NCBI GenBank assembly: GCA_947253305.1
Contig: CAMXYZ010000010.1
Location: 1-22,183 of the forward strand
Source: an uncultured Helcococcus sp.
Lineage (GTDB): Bacteria > Bacillota > Clostridia > Tissierellales > Peptoniphilaceae
Direction of reading: 5' to 3'
DNA length: 22,183 bases
How positions within the stretch are numbered: position 1 is the stretch's first letter; every line of letters starts with the position of its first letter. Under the pieces are notes generated by a model. That model worked only from the letters and a program-made list of their open reading frames with translations, was not told where the DNA came from and did not search any database. The position numbers and the translations under genes are program-made. Positions 6,708 to 13,474 of the stretch are shown in pieces.

Positions 6708-8032
6708 AAAATCTAAAAATATTTCCTAAAATATTTATAAAAACCTTCTCTATAATAGGAATTATAATTGTATTAATACATTTGTTAGTTTTCTTTATTT
6801 TTCCAAGAACGTATTTAGATACAAGGAAATCAGAAATTTATAATACGGCAAATGAGATTTCAAAAAATATGGAAGGTAAGGATATAAATTATATAGAGAA
6901 GACTCTTAATCTTTATTCTGAAACTAATCAAGTCAAGGCCTATATTAAAGGAAATGATAAAAATAATGAAATAAAAATAAAAAATAAAGTCGATATTGAT
7001 CTAGAGAGTAATAATAATTCATTGATAATTGAAGATAGAGAAGTAAAACTTGATGATAGTCAAATAATACATATACAATTTATTTCAACGGCTGATATGC
7101 AAAAAGAGGCTAAAGATTTAAGTTTTAAATTTTTACCATATTCATTATTATTATCCATTTTATTCTCAGTAATCGTTTCTTTAATGTATGCAAAATCAAT
7201 AAAGAATAATATAGATGAAATAAAAAATGTTACTGATAAGATGATGAAACTCGATAAATGTGCTCGTTTAAAGTACGAATCTAATGATGAAATCGCACAA
7301 TTAAAACAACAAATAAATGATTTATATTTAACTTTATTAAGAAGTATTGATGATTTAGAATTTAAGAATAAAGAAATAGTAAAATTAGAAAAATTAAAGT
7401 ATGATTTCCTAAAAGGTTCATCACACGAACTTAAAACTCCTCTTGCTAGTCTTAAAATTATATTAGAAAATATGAAATATAATATTGGAAAATATAAAAA
7501 CAGAGACACTTATATTGATGAATGTATAGATATTGTTGATAGTCTAACAAAAAATATTTCTCAAATATTATCTGTTCATTCTATAGAAAATCTAAATGAT
7601 GATGAAGAATATCTATATATAAATGATATTTTGAAAGACGTTTTACAAAAATATGAGGTAATGATAAATCAAAAAAATATTAATGTAAACAATTATCTAT
7701 CAGATGAAAAGATTTATATAGGTAAAATAGCATTAAAAATTATTCTATCAAATTTAATTAGTAATGCGGTTAAATATACTAATACAGGAGGAGTTATAAA
7801 TATTGGTATAGATGGGAATTGTTTATTTATAGAAAACACATACAAAGATTATAAAATTTTAGATATAGATAATTTAGATGAGATTAAATTTGATTTGAAT
7901 AAAGAAAACAGTAGTGGTTTGGGCTTATATATTGTAAGCAATCTTTTAAATAATTATAATTTAGAGTATAAGGCTATACAAAACAATAATCATTTTATTT
8001 TTAAAATTAAAATTGGATATTACATTATTTAG
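6704..8032 (+). CDS. vncS: Sensor histidine kinase VncS
   Basis: A 442-residue membrane sensor kinase. TM1 is at about 12-36, followed by an extracellular sensing loop of about 105 residues and TM2 at about 144-163. A HAMP-like linker and coiled coil lead to the H-box SSHELKTPL with phosphoacceptor His241. The ATPase domain has the N-box NLISNAVKY (Asn354) and a glycine motif SSGLGLYIV near 404. The G1 box is poorly conserved. It would autophosphorylate and pass phosphate to D50 of VncR. The sizeable extracellular loop distinguishes it from the intramembrane-sensing BceS/LiaS kinases. Its stop codon (8030-8032) sits exactly where sequence related to a uracil permease begins, so the end of this gene marks an old recombination junction. 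The final residues (KIKIGYYII) look normal enough for the enzyme to be complete. Confidence 0.92.
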   Translation: MKNLKIFPKIFIKTFSIIGIIIVLIHLLVFFIFPRTYLDTRKSEIYNTANEISKNMEGKDINYIEKTLNLYSETNQVKAYIKGNDKNNEIKIKNKVDIDLESNNNSLIIEDREVKLDDSQIIHIQFISTADMQKEAKDLSFKFLPYSLLLSILFSVIVSLMYAKSIKNNIDEIKNVTDKMMKLDKCARLKYESNDEIAQLKQQINDLYLTLLRSIDDLEFKNKEIVKLEKLKYDFLKGSSHELKTPLASLKIILENMKYNIGKYKNRDTYIDECIDIVDSLTKNISQILSVHSIENLNDDEEYLYINDILKDVLQKYEVMINQKNINVNNYLSDEKIYIGKIALKIILSNLISNAVKYTNTGGVINIGIDGNCLFIENTYKDYKILDIDNLDEIKFDLNKENSSGLGLYIVSNLLNNYNLEYKAIQNNNHFIFKIKIGYYII

Positions 8033-8220
8033 TTTGTGCCTTAGGATTTAACTCTATAGGTGGGATAAACTTTATGATAAAAGGTGTAAATATATCTTTA
8101 TCAGGTCTAGCAATTGCAGCTATCGTAGGAATAACCTCAAATGCTATGCTTCCTGGAAATGATTATGAATTGGATGAAAAAGATGGAATAGAGGAAAAGT
8201 ATCAAACATTTAAGCTATAA
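8029..8220 (+). pseudogene. C-terminal remnant of an NCS2 uracil/xanthine permease
   Basis: In the frame ending at TAA 8218-8220, about 63 codons read as the end of a nucleobase:cation symporter-2 protein. LVCALGFNSIGGINF leads into the last amphipathic and membrane segment ISLSGLAIAAIVGI, then the tail MLPGNDYELDEKDG. Full family members are roughly 420-450 residues, so about 85% is missing, and no upstream part occurs in the window. The frame runs back into the end of vncS without a start codon. An internal ATG at 8074 preceded by AGGTGG (8058-8063) could in principle give a 48-residue peptide with a hydrophobic N-terminus and acidic tail. I consider expression possible but unlikely to be meaningful. 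Assignment to NCS2 rests on recalled family sequence. Confidence 0.7.
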
Positions 8221-8252
8221 TAGTTTATAATTAATTACTTTTTCATAAAAAG

Positions 8253-8286
8253 ACCTCCTGACTAGACTTCATTCTAATCAGGAGGT
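8253..8286. terminator. Bidirectional terminator
   Basis: ACCTCCTGA/TCAGGAGGT arms (8253-8261 and 8278-8286) with inner TAGA/TCTA pairing, flanked by AAAAAG on the left and AAATTTTT on the right. It closes the permease-remnant side on the plus strand and the SDR gene on the minus strand. It may be the original terminator of the lost permease gene. Confidence 0.8.
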
Positions 8287-8308
8287 AAATTTTTAAATAT
8301 TAATTTTA

Positions 8309-9076
8309 TTACATTTCTAATGGAGATTCTGGTAGGATTTGTCCACCGTCTACAATTATACTTTGTCCAGTTATATATTTAGCTTCTTCTGATGCTAGGA
8401 ACATAATAGCATATGCTATATCTTCTGGATCGCCTAAAACTCCCATTGGAATAACTTGTTCTTGATTTCTAATATATTCTTCACCTAATACATTTTCCAT
8501 ACCAGGTGTCATTATATTTCCTGGTTCGACAGCATTAATAGTAATTCCTAATGGTGCTAATTCTAAAGCAGCAGATCTCATAAATCCATTTACACCAGCC
8601 TTTGCAGCAGCATAGTGTGGGAATTCTGAATTACCAACTCTATTACCAGTTATACTTGATGTAATAACAATTCTTCCGCCTTTTGTAAGATAGTCCATAG
8701 CAACTTTTGTATTTAAGAAAACTCCAGTTAAGTTAATATCTATAACATTATGCCAGCCTTCTTCTGACAAATCTCTTATAGTTGCTTCAGGGAAGTATCC
8801 AGCATTTAGTACAACTATATCAACTCCTCCAAATTCATCTTTTGTAAATTTGAAAAGTTCTTTTGCATCTTCCATTTTTGTAACATCAGCTTTGAAGAAT
8901 TTAGCATCATAGCCATTATCTTGTAAAGATTTTTCATATTCAGCACCTTGTGCTTCATTTCTACCGGTAAATACTACTTTTGCACCTTCTTTTAGAAATA
9001 CTTCTACAACGCCAGCACCGATACCTTTACTACCTCCAGTGATAATAACTTTCTTATCTTTCATTGAAAAAGCCAT
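8309..9076 (-). CDS. SDR-family oxidoreductase, UcpA-like
   Basis: A 255-residue classical short-chain dehydrogenase. Nucleotide-binding motif TGGSKGIG is at 13-20 and NAG at 91-93. Catalytic residues are N115 (INLTGV), S140/S141, Y155 and K159 (YAAAK). Arg39 after beta-2 (TGRN) suggests NADP(H). The C-terminal VDGGQILPE resembles the UcpA subgroup (VDGGSTLPE). It is only distantly similar to the other SDR at 1496-2242 and does not look like a recent copy. GGAGG four bases before ATG 9076 fixes the start; an 11-codon upstream extension lacks support. It is a single-gene unit with a terminator at 8253-8286, and the arginase gene diverges from it. The substrate is unknown. Confidence 0.87.
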   Translation of the reverse strand: MAFSMKDKKVIITGGSKGIGAGVVEVFLKEGAKVVFTGRNEAQGAEYEKSLQDNGYDAKFFKADVTKMEDAKELFKFTKDEFGGVDIVVLNAGYFPEATIRDLSEEGWHNVIDINLTGVFLNTKVAMDYLTKGGRIVITSSITGNRVGNSEFPHYAAAKAGVNGFMRSAALELAPLGITINAVEPGNIMTPGMENVLGEEYIRNQEQVIPMGVLGDPEDIAYAIMFLASEEAKYITGQSIIVDGGQILPESPLEM

Positions 9077-9150
9077 ATTTCCTCCTTTTATTTTATAAAA
9101 TATACACAATTTTCTTCTACCCTAATAAAGCAATAATAATCAATTATTTT

Positions 9151-9178
9151 TTGATATTTATATATATTGTAATATAAT
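9151..9178 (+). promoter_or_regulatory. Sigma-A promoter of the arginase gene
   Basis: TTGATA (9151-9156), a 16-base spacer, then TATAAT (9173-9178), placing transcription start about 25-30 bases before ATG 9214. Confidence 0.75.
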
Positions 9179-9213
9179 TAGATAAGAAATAATTAAAGAT
9201 TAGGAGCAATATA

Positions 9214-10146
9214 ATGCATATTAATATTATCGGAGCACCGATAACATATGGTTCTGGCAAAACGGGAGTTGATAAGGGGCCAGCAGAATTAAGAAATAAC
9301 AATTTTATAGGAATTGGAAGAAGCAAGGGATTAAAAATTTACGATAATGGAGATTTAATTATTCCTCAGATAATTGCTGGTGATAAGTATAAGACAAATC
9401 CTAAATTAAAATATTTAGATGTAATAAGAGATTTCAATGAAGACTTGGCAGAAAAAGTTTATTTATCATTGAATTCTGGTAATTTTCCTATTGTAATAGG
9501 TGGAGATCATTCTTTAGGGATTGGGTCAGTTGCTGGTGTATCCAAGTATCACAATAATTTAGAAGATTTTGCAATAATTTGGATAGATGCTCATGCTGAT
9601 ATAAATACTGAAGATACATCACCATCAGGAAATATTCATGGCATGCCATTGGCTGCAGCAATAGGATATGGTCATAAAGACTTAACTTCTGTTTATTTTG
9701 ATGATATTAAAGTTAAACCTGAAAATGTATATGTTTTTGGCGGTAGAGATATAGACGAAGGCGAATATAAAATTATAAATGAAACTGGCGTTCACCTATA
9801 TGAAATGAAAGATATTCGTAAAAATGGATTTAATATAAGTATCGATGAAATTATAAATGATATTAAAGATAAAGGAGTCAATAATGTTCATGTAAGTTTC
9901 GATATTGATTCTATAGATCCAAGTTTTACACCTTCTACAGGTACACCGGTAAAAGGAGGATTCACTGTTGAAGAAGGACAAGAAATACTAGTAAGACTTA
10001 TTAATGAAGGATTTGTTAAATCTTTAGATTTTGTAGAGCTAAATCCAACAATAGATATACGAGATATTACAGTTGATAATTGTATAAAAATTATAGATAA
10101 AGTATATGATGCATTAAGAGAAGTATATGGTGACAAATTAAAATAA
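9214..10146 (+). CDS. rocF: Arginase
   Basis: A 310-residue Mn2+ ureohydrolase that cleaves L-arginine to ornithine and urea in the cytoplasm. All metal ligands of the arginase/agmatinase fold are present: H99 (GGDHS), D125, H127 and D129 (DAHADIN), D230 and D232 (SFDIDSIDPS). The stretch NTEDTSPSGNIHGMPLA after the second motif, with N131 and H142, and E275 near the end are arginase features rather than agmatinase or formimidoylglutamase ones. TAGGAG is seven bases upstream. No ornithine aminotransferase, arginine permease or urease gene is next to it, so it is transcribed alone between its own promoter and a terminator. Likely roles are arginine catabolism, supplying ornithine or raising pH via urea; which one is not shown here. 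Confidence 0.92.
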   Translation: MHINIIGAPITYGSGKTGVDKGPAELRNNNFIGIGRSKGLKIYDNGDLIIPQIIAGDKYKTNPKLKYLDVIRDFNEDLAEKVYLSLNSGNFPIVIGGDHSLGIGSVAGVSKYHNNLEDFAIIWIDAHADINTEDTSPSGNIHGMPLAAAIGYGHKDLTSVYFDDIKVKPENVYVFGGRDIDEGEYKIINETGVHLYEMKDIRKNGFNISIDEIINDIKDKGVNNVHVSFDIDSIDPSFTPSTGTPVKGGFTVEEGQEILVRLINEGFVKSLDFVELNPTIDIRDITVDNCIKIIDKVYDALREVYGDKLK

Positions 10147-10161
10147 ATTATATATATTAAT

Positions 10162-10200
10162 ACTGGTCTTTATAAAAATTAGAATTTTATAAAGATCAGT
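10162..10200 (+). terminator. Hairpin terminator after arginase
   Basis: ACTGGTCTTTATAAAA (10162-10177) pairs with TTTTATAAAGATCAGT (10185-10200), with one G-T wobble and an 8-base or smaller loop. The following run TAATTTAATTT is only moderately T-rich. Confidence 0.7.
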
Positions 10201-10224
10201 TAATTTAATTTATAATATATTTTC

Positions 10225-10253
10225 TAGATATTTTTTTAATTTTGTATTATAAT
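10225..10253 (+). promoter_or_regulatory. Promoter of tRNA-Leu
   Basis: TAGATA (10225-10230), 17 bases, TATAAT (10248-10253). The tRNA 5' end is at 10275, leaving a short leader. Confidence 0.55.
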
Positions 10254-10274
10254 CTATATGTTATTAAAAAACTT

Positions 10275-10358
10275 GTCGAAGTGGTGGAATGGCAGACACG
10301 CAGTCTTGAGGGGGCTGTACCTAAGGGTGTGAGGGTTCAAATCCCTTCTTCGACACCA
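10275..10358 (+). tRNA. tRNA-Leu (anticodon GAG)
   Basis: An 84-base class II tRNA. Acceptor stem GTCGAAG/CTTCGAC, discriminator A and encoded CCA. The anticodon stem CAGTC/GGCTG holds loop TTGAGGG, giving anticodon GAG (reads CUC/CUU). A long variable arm follows, then T-loop GGTTCAAATCC. Confidence 0.95.
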
Positions 10359-10360
10359 TT

Positions 10361-10385
10361 ACAGCATTATATATGCTGTTTTTTT
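10361..10385 (+). terminator. Terminator after tRNA-Leu
   Basis: ACAGCAT (10361-10367), 5-base loop, ATGCTGT (10373-10379), then TTTTTTT. It starts three bases after the tRNA CCA and ends under 40 bases before lrgA. Confidence 0.88.
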
Positions 10386-10421
10386 ATACGAGAATCATTG
10401 ATAATTAAAAGAAGGGGTAAA

Positions 10422-10778
10422 ATGAAATATATAAAACAATTTGCAATTATATTATTTATTACATTTTTAGGTGAATTACTTAGATATTTTATACCTGTAA
10501 AAATACCGGCGACAATATATGGAATAATAATTATGTTAGTAGCTTTAATGACAAAGATTATTAAGGTAGATGATATAAAAGACGCTTCTAGCTTCTTAAT
10601 TGAAATTATGCCATTAATGTTTATATCATTGGCAGCAAATTTAATTAATTTATTTGATATTATTAAACCTGTTATTATACCTTTACTAATTATAATTCCA
10701 ATTACTACAGCTTTTGTAATGATATTAACTGGTAAATTCACTGATTTAATTTTGATAAGAGGTAAGAAAAATGAATGA
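10422..10778 (+). CDS. lrgA: LrgA/CidA-family holin-like membrane protein
   Basis: A 118-residue protein, about the usual CidA/LrgA length, with four predicted membrane segments (about 5-24, 32-50, 62-82, 86-110). The family motif appears as KIPATIYG after TM1. In staphylococci LrgAB/CidAB affect murein hydrolase activity and autolysis, and in other bacteria they move pyruvate or glycolate; which applies here cannot be told. ATG 10422 is preceded by GAAGGGG (10411-10417). The reading frame is open far upstream through the tRNA gene, so the longer start at 10242 is an artefact. lrgB overlaps its end by eight bases. No clear promoter separates it from the tRNA-Leu terminator. Confidence 0.88.
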   Translation: MKYIKQFAIILFITFLGELLRYFIPVKIPATIYGIIIMLVALMTKIIKVDDIKDASSFLIEIMPLMFISLAANLINLFDIIKPVIIPLLIIIPITTAFVMILTGKFTDLILIRGKKNE

Positions 10779-11463
10779 GTTTTTTGCAAATTCTCTTTAT
10801 GCAGGAGTAGTATTAAGTTTCATTTCTTTTGCAATAGGTAAGTATTTGAATAAGAAATTAAAAAGTCCATTAATTAATCCATTACTTGTAGCTATAATAA
10901 TAGTAATATTATTTTTAAAACTTTCAAATGTAAGTTACGAAAATTATAATCTTAGTGCAAAATATTTAAGTTATCTTATAGGACCGGCAACAGTTTCTTT
11001 AGCTGTGCCTTTATATCAAAAATTAGAAATACTTAAAAAGAATTATAAAGCAGTTGCAATTTCACTAATAGTCGGAGTGTTTGCATCACTAGTATCAGTG
11101 ATTTTGTTTTCTATAATATTTAAATTAGAAAGAGATATAATGATTACATTATTACCAAAATCTGTAACTACAGCTATCGGTGTAGATATAGCGGAAGAAT
11201 TTGGTGGATATGGATCATTAACTGCAGCCATAATTATTATAACTGGAGTATTTGGATATATTGTTGCAGAAAGTTTATTTAAGATATTTAAGATAAAGCA
11301 TCCAATTTCAAAAGGATTAGCAATAGGAGTATCATCTCATGTTATGGGAACAGCAAAGGCAGTTGAACTTGGAGAATTAGAGGCTGCAATGAGCTCATTA
11401 GCTATAGTGATTTGCGGAATATTGACAATAATTGGTGTAAATATTTTAATACAAATAATATAA
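10771..11463 (+). CDS. lrgB: LrgB-family membrane protein
   Basis: A 230-residue polytopic membrane protein of the LrgB/CidB family, the partner of LrgA. Family motifs present are GPATVSLAVPLY, LPKSVTTAIG, SHVMGTAKAVELGE and EAAMSSLAI. About seven hydrophobic segments are visible. Its start overlaps the last eight bases of lrgA, so translation is coupled. In characterised relatives (plant PLGG1, Bacillus PftAB) the LrgA/LrgB pair transports small organic acids such as glycolate and pyruvate. A link to lactate/pyruvate fermentation with ldh 2 kb downstream would fit but is inference. No LytTR or other dedicated regulator gene lies nearby. Confidence 0.92.
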   Translation: MNEFFANSLYAGVVLSFISFAIGKYLNKKLKSPLINPLLVAIIIVILFLKLSNVSYENYNLSAKYLSYLIGPATVSLAVPLYQKLEILKKNYKAVAISLIVGVFASLVSVILFSIIFKLERDIMITLLPKSVTTAIGVDIAEEFGGYGSLTAAIIIITGVFGYIVAESLFKIFKIKHPISKGLAIGVSSHVMGTAKAVELGELEAAMSSLAIVICGILTIIGVNILIQII

Positions 11464-11508
11464 ATTTATCTTAAAATAAATTGAAAACTGAATTATCAAT
11501 ATAGATGA

Positions 11509-11539
11509 TTAAACCTGCATTTTAAAAATGCAGGTTTAA
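11509..11539. terminator. Bidirectional terminator between lrgB and brnQ
   Basis: TTAAACCTGCATTT pairs with AAATGCAGGTTTAA around a short loop at about 11523-11525. The convergent genes share it. Confidence 0.88.
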
Positions 11540-11563
11540 TATTTATATTAGTTTTATTGAATT

Positions 11564-12886
11564 TTAAGCTTTCTTTTTGATATTTTTATTTTTAGTAATT
11601 AATTGAACTACTACTAATACAACTAAAGTTGGTATTAACCATTCTAATCCATCTTCCTTTAATGGAAGTGAAGATATTAATTTTGTTAATCCTGGTATTT
11701 GTATTTTTAATGTAGAGTCCATTACGCTTATTATTGAAATAAAGAATGTAATTATAGCAACAGCAATATAAGATTGCTTTGTATATGATAATTTATCATG
11801 TGTTAATCCAAGTAGAATCAATGCGATTGAAAATGGATATAGTATCAATAATATTGGAACAGTGTAAGACATGATTGTATTTAACCCAAAATTAGCTAAT
11901 AATAATGAAACTAAACATATAATTCTTTTCCAATTTTTTGAATCGATATTTTTTGTTAATGTTGCAAAGTAATCAGATATATTTAGTAATAGTCCGATAC
12001 ATGTTGTTAAACATGCTAGTGTAAATATAGCAATTACTATAACGGATCCTATACTACCAAATATGCTATCACTTAGATAAGAAATTATTTGTGCACCATT
12101 CTGTAAATTTTCTATTCCTGAAGTAATATAGCCCATATATGCAAGTGCTAAATATATAATAGCAAGTATTGCCCCAGCGATAATTCCTGATTTAACTACA
12201 TATCCGATTGCTTTATTTTTATCTTCTACTCCTAGTTTCTTAAGGGTCACATATATAATTAATCCAAAGTTTAATCCTGCTAAAGCATCAAGTGTTCCAT
12301 AACCTTCAATAAATCCAGTTACTAATGGCGAGTTCAAATATTGGCCCTTTGGTTGAGCAATATTAGCTGAACTTTTTGTAAGTACACCTATAAATAAAAG
12401 CACAATAAATAAAATTAATAGGGGACTTAAAATCTTACCACTACTTTCTACAGCTTTAGTTTCATTAACTGATAATATATAAGTTATTGCGAAAAATGCA
12501 GTTGTAAAAATTGCTCTAGTTAAACTTATATTAAAATTCTCTGGTAAATATTGCATTATTGCCATTTCAAAAGGAACAGTAGCTGTTCTTGGCATTGCAA
12601 GACCTGGTCCTATGGCTAAGAATATTAAAACAGTATATAATATAGCAAACTTCCTATTAACTCTTGAAGTTAAATTTTCAAGACCATAAGTTTTAGATAC
12701 TGCAACCACTGCTAATATAGGCAAAATAATTGCTGATAAAGAAAATCCAATAAATGCAGAAGCTACATTCTCTCCAGCTAGATAACCTAATAGTGGCGGA
12801 AATATTAAATTACCGGCACCGAAAAACATACCAAATAACATTACCGATATGCTTATAAATTCAATTTTTTTTAATTTGTTTTTCAT
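11564..12886 (-). CDS. brnQ: Branched-chain amino acid:cation symporter BrnQ
   Basis: A 440-residue integral membrane carrier of the LIVCS family that imports leucine, isoleucine and valine with Na+ or H+. The N-terminal signature MLFGMFFGAGNLIFPP lies in TM1, and about twelve hydrophobic segments follow. Other family landmarks are AIGPGLAMPRTATVPFE near residue 95 and GYGTLDALAGLNFG near 195. The length is standard. It is a monocistronic minus-strand gene with GGAGG just before ATG 12886, a strong promoter at 12910-12938 and a shared terminator. No T-box leader is visible: the untranslated leader is only about 20 bases. Confidence 0.95.
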   Translation of the reverse strand: MKNKLKKIEFISISVMLFGMFFGAGNLIFPPLLGYLAGENVASAFIGFSLSAIILPILAVVAVSKTYGLENLTSRVNRKFAILYTVLIFLAIGPGLAMPRTATVPFEMAIMQYLPENFNISLTRAIFTTAFFAITYILSVNETKAVESSGKILSPLLILFIVLLFIGVLTKSSANIAQPKGQYLNSPLVTGFIEGYGTLDALAGLNFGLIIYVTLKKLGVEDKNKAIGYVVKSGIIAGAILAIIYLALAYMGYITSGIENLQNGAQIISYLSDSIFGSIGSVIVIAIFTLACLTTCIGLLLNISDYFATLTKNIDSKNWKRIICLVSLLLANFGLNTIMSYTVPILLILYPFSIALILLGLTHDKLSYTKQSYIAVAIITFFISIISVMDSTLKIQIPGLTKLISSLPLKEDGLEWLIPTLVVLVVVQLITKNKNIKKKA

Positions 12887-12909
12887 AACACCTCCAATAT
12901 ATTTTTCTA

Positions 12910-12938
12910 ATTATACTAATTCATAATAAAAATTACAA
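12910..12938 (-). promoter_or_regulatory. Sigma-A promoter of brnQ
   Basis: On the minus strand: TTGTAA (12938-12933), 17 bases, TATAAT (12915-12910), about 23 bases from the start codon. Confidence 0.75.
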
Positions 12939-13016
12939 TACAGAATGAGAACATTTATTATTTGAAAATTATTAACTTATAAATTTTGAGTATTAATATA
13001 AAGTAATTAAAAATAT

Positions 13017-13045
13017 TTGACTTTTATTTTTTAGAATGATATTAT
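13017..13045 (+). promoter_or_regulatory. Promoter of the tRNA-Met/Gly cluster
   Basis: TTGACT (13017-13022), 17 bases, TATTAT (13040-13045), with a TGA extension (13037-13039) before the -10. It is a strong consensus-like promoter ending 17 bases before the first tRNA. Confidence 0.8.
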
Positions 13046-13062
13046 ATTAATGTTGTTAAAAC

Positions 13063-13139
13063 GGCGGTATAGCTCAGTTGGCTAGAGCATGCGGTTCATA
13101 CCCGCAGTGTCGGCAGTTCAAATCTGTCTACCGCTACCA
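13063..13139 (+). tRNA. tRNA-Met (anticodon CAT, elongator type)
   Basis: 77 bases. Acceptor GGCGGTA/TACCGCT (first pair G-T), discriminator A, encoded CCA. Anticodon stem TGCGG/CCGCA with loop TTCATAC. The paired first acceptor position and the lack of three G-C pairs at the anticodon-stem base point to an elongator rather than an initiator. A CAT anticodon could also be tRNA-Ile2, but the acceptor resembles Bacillus elongator Met. Confidence 0.93.
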
Positions 13140-13142
13140 TAT

Positions 13143-13217
13143 GCGGAAGTGGCTCAGTGGTAGAGCATCGCCTTGCCAAGGCGAGGGTCGCGAGTTCGAA
13201 TCTCGTCTTCCGCTCCA
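13143..13217 (+). tRNA. tRNA-Gly (anticodon GCC)
   Basis: 75 bases. Acceptor GCGGAAG/CTTCCGC, discriminator T, encoded CCA. Anticodon stem TCGCC/GGCGA with loop TTGCCAA. It lies three bases after tRNA-Met. Confidence 0.96.
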
Positions 13218-13220
13218 TTT

Positions 13221-13245
13221 ACCCAGTAAGATACTGGGTTTTTAT
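13221..13245 (+). terminator. Terminator-like hairpin between tRNA-Gly and tRNA-Arg
   Basis: ACCCAGTA (13221-13228), loop AGA, TACTGGGT (13232-13239), then TTTTTATTT. It has all the marks of an intrinsic terminator, yet the next tRNA starts at 13258. Confidence 0.88.
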
Positions 13246-13257
13246 TTATCAATATTT

Positions 13258-13334
13258 GCGTCATTAGCTCAGCTGGATAGAGCGTCTGGCTACGGACCAG
13301 AAGGCCAAGGGTTCGAATCCTTTATGACGCGCCA
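13258..13334 (+). tRNA. tRNA-Arg (anticodon ACG)
   Basis: 77 bases. Acceptor GCGTCAT/ATGACGC, discriminator G as usual for Arg, encoded CCA. Anticodon stem TCTGG/CCAGA with loop CTACGGA. The wobble A is expected to be deaminated to inosine. No integrated element follows its 3' end. Confidence 0.96.
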
Positions 13335-13336
13335 TT

Positions 13337-13372
13337 AATCGATACTAAGATTATTCTTAATATCGATTTTTT
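13337..13372 (+). terminator. Terminator after tRNA-Arg
   Basis: AATCGATA-TAAGA / TCTTA-TATCGATT arms (13337-13350 and 13355-13368) around a TTAT loop, with one C-A mismatch, followed by TTTTTT. Confidence 0.85.
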
Positions 13373-13398
13373 AATTTAAAAAATATTCTAGAATGATG

Positions 13399-13432
13399 TT
13401 AAGCAATTAACAATTAGTGAATATAATCACAC
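13399..13432 (+). promoter_or_regulatory. ldh promoter with probable Rex operator
   Basis: -35-like TTAAGC (13399-13404), 17 bases, -10 TATAAT (13422-13427). The palindrome TAGTGA-ATATAA-TCACAC (13415-13432) covers the -10. It matches the Rex consensus TTGTGA-W6-TCACAA at 10 of 12 defined positions, with an all-A/T spacer. Rex represses fermentation genes until NADH/NAD+ rises. No rex gene is in the window. Confidence 0.65.
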
Positions 13433-13474
13433 TTTTTATTCAAATTAGTGTTACAATTAATATAGGAGGCTAAC

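Noticed and set aside
10242..10421. Long N-terminal extension of lrgA running through the tRNA-Leu gene.
   Set aside because: The extension is translated tRNA sequence. The ATG at 10422 has its own ribosome site and gives the family length.
13078..13338. An 86-codon open frame across the tRNA cluster.
   Set aside because: It is entirely made of tRNA-Met, tRNA-Gly and tRNA-Arg sequence read as codons.
13258..13400. tRNA-Arg 3' end examined as an integration (att) site.
   Set aside because: No integrase, no repeat of the tRNA 3' end and no mobile genes follow; ldh lies directly downstream.
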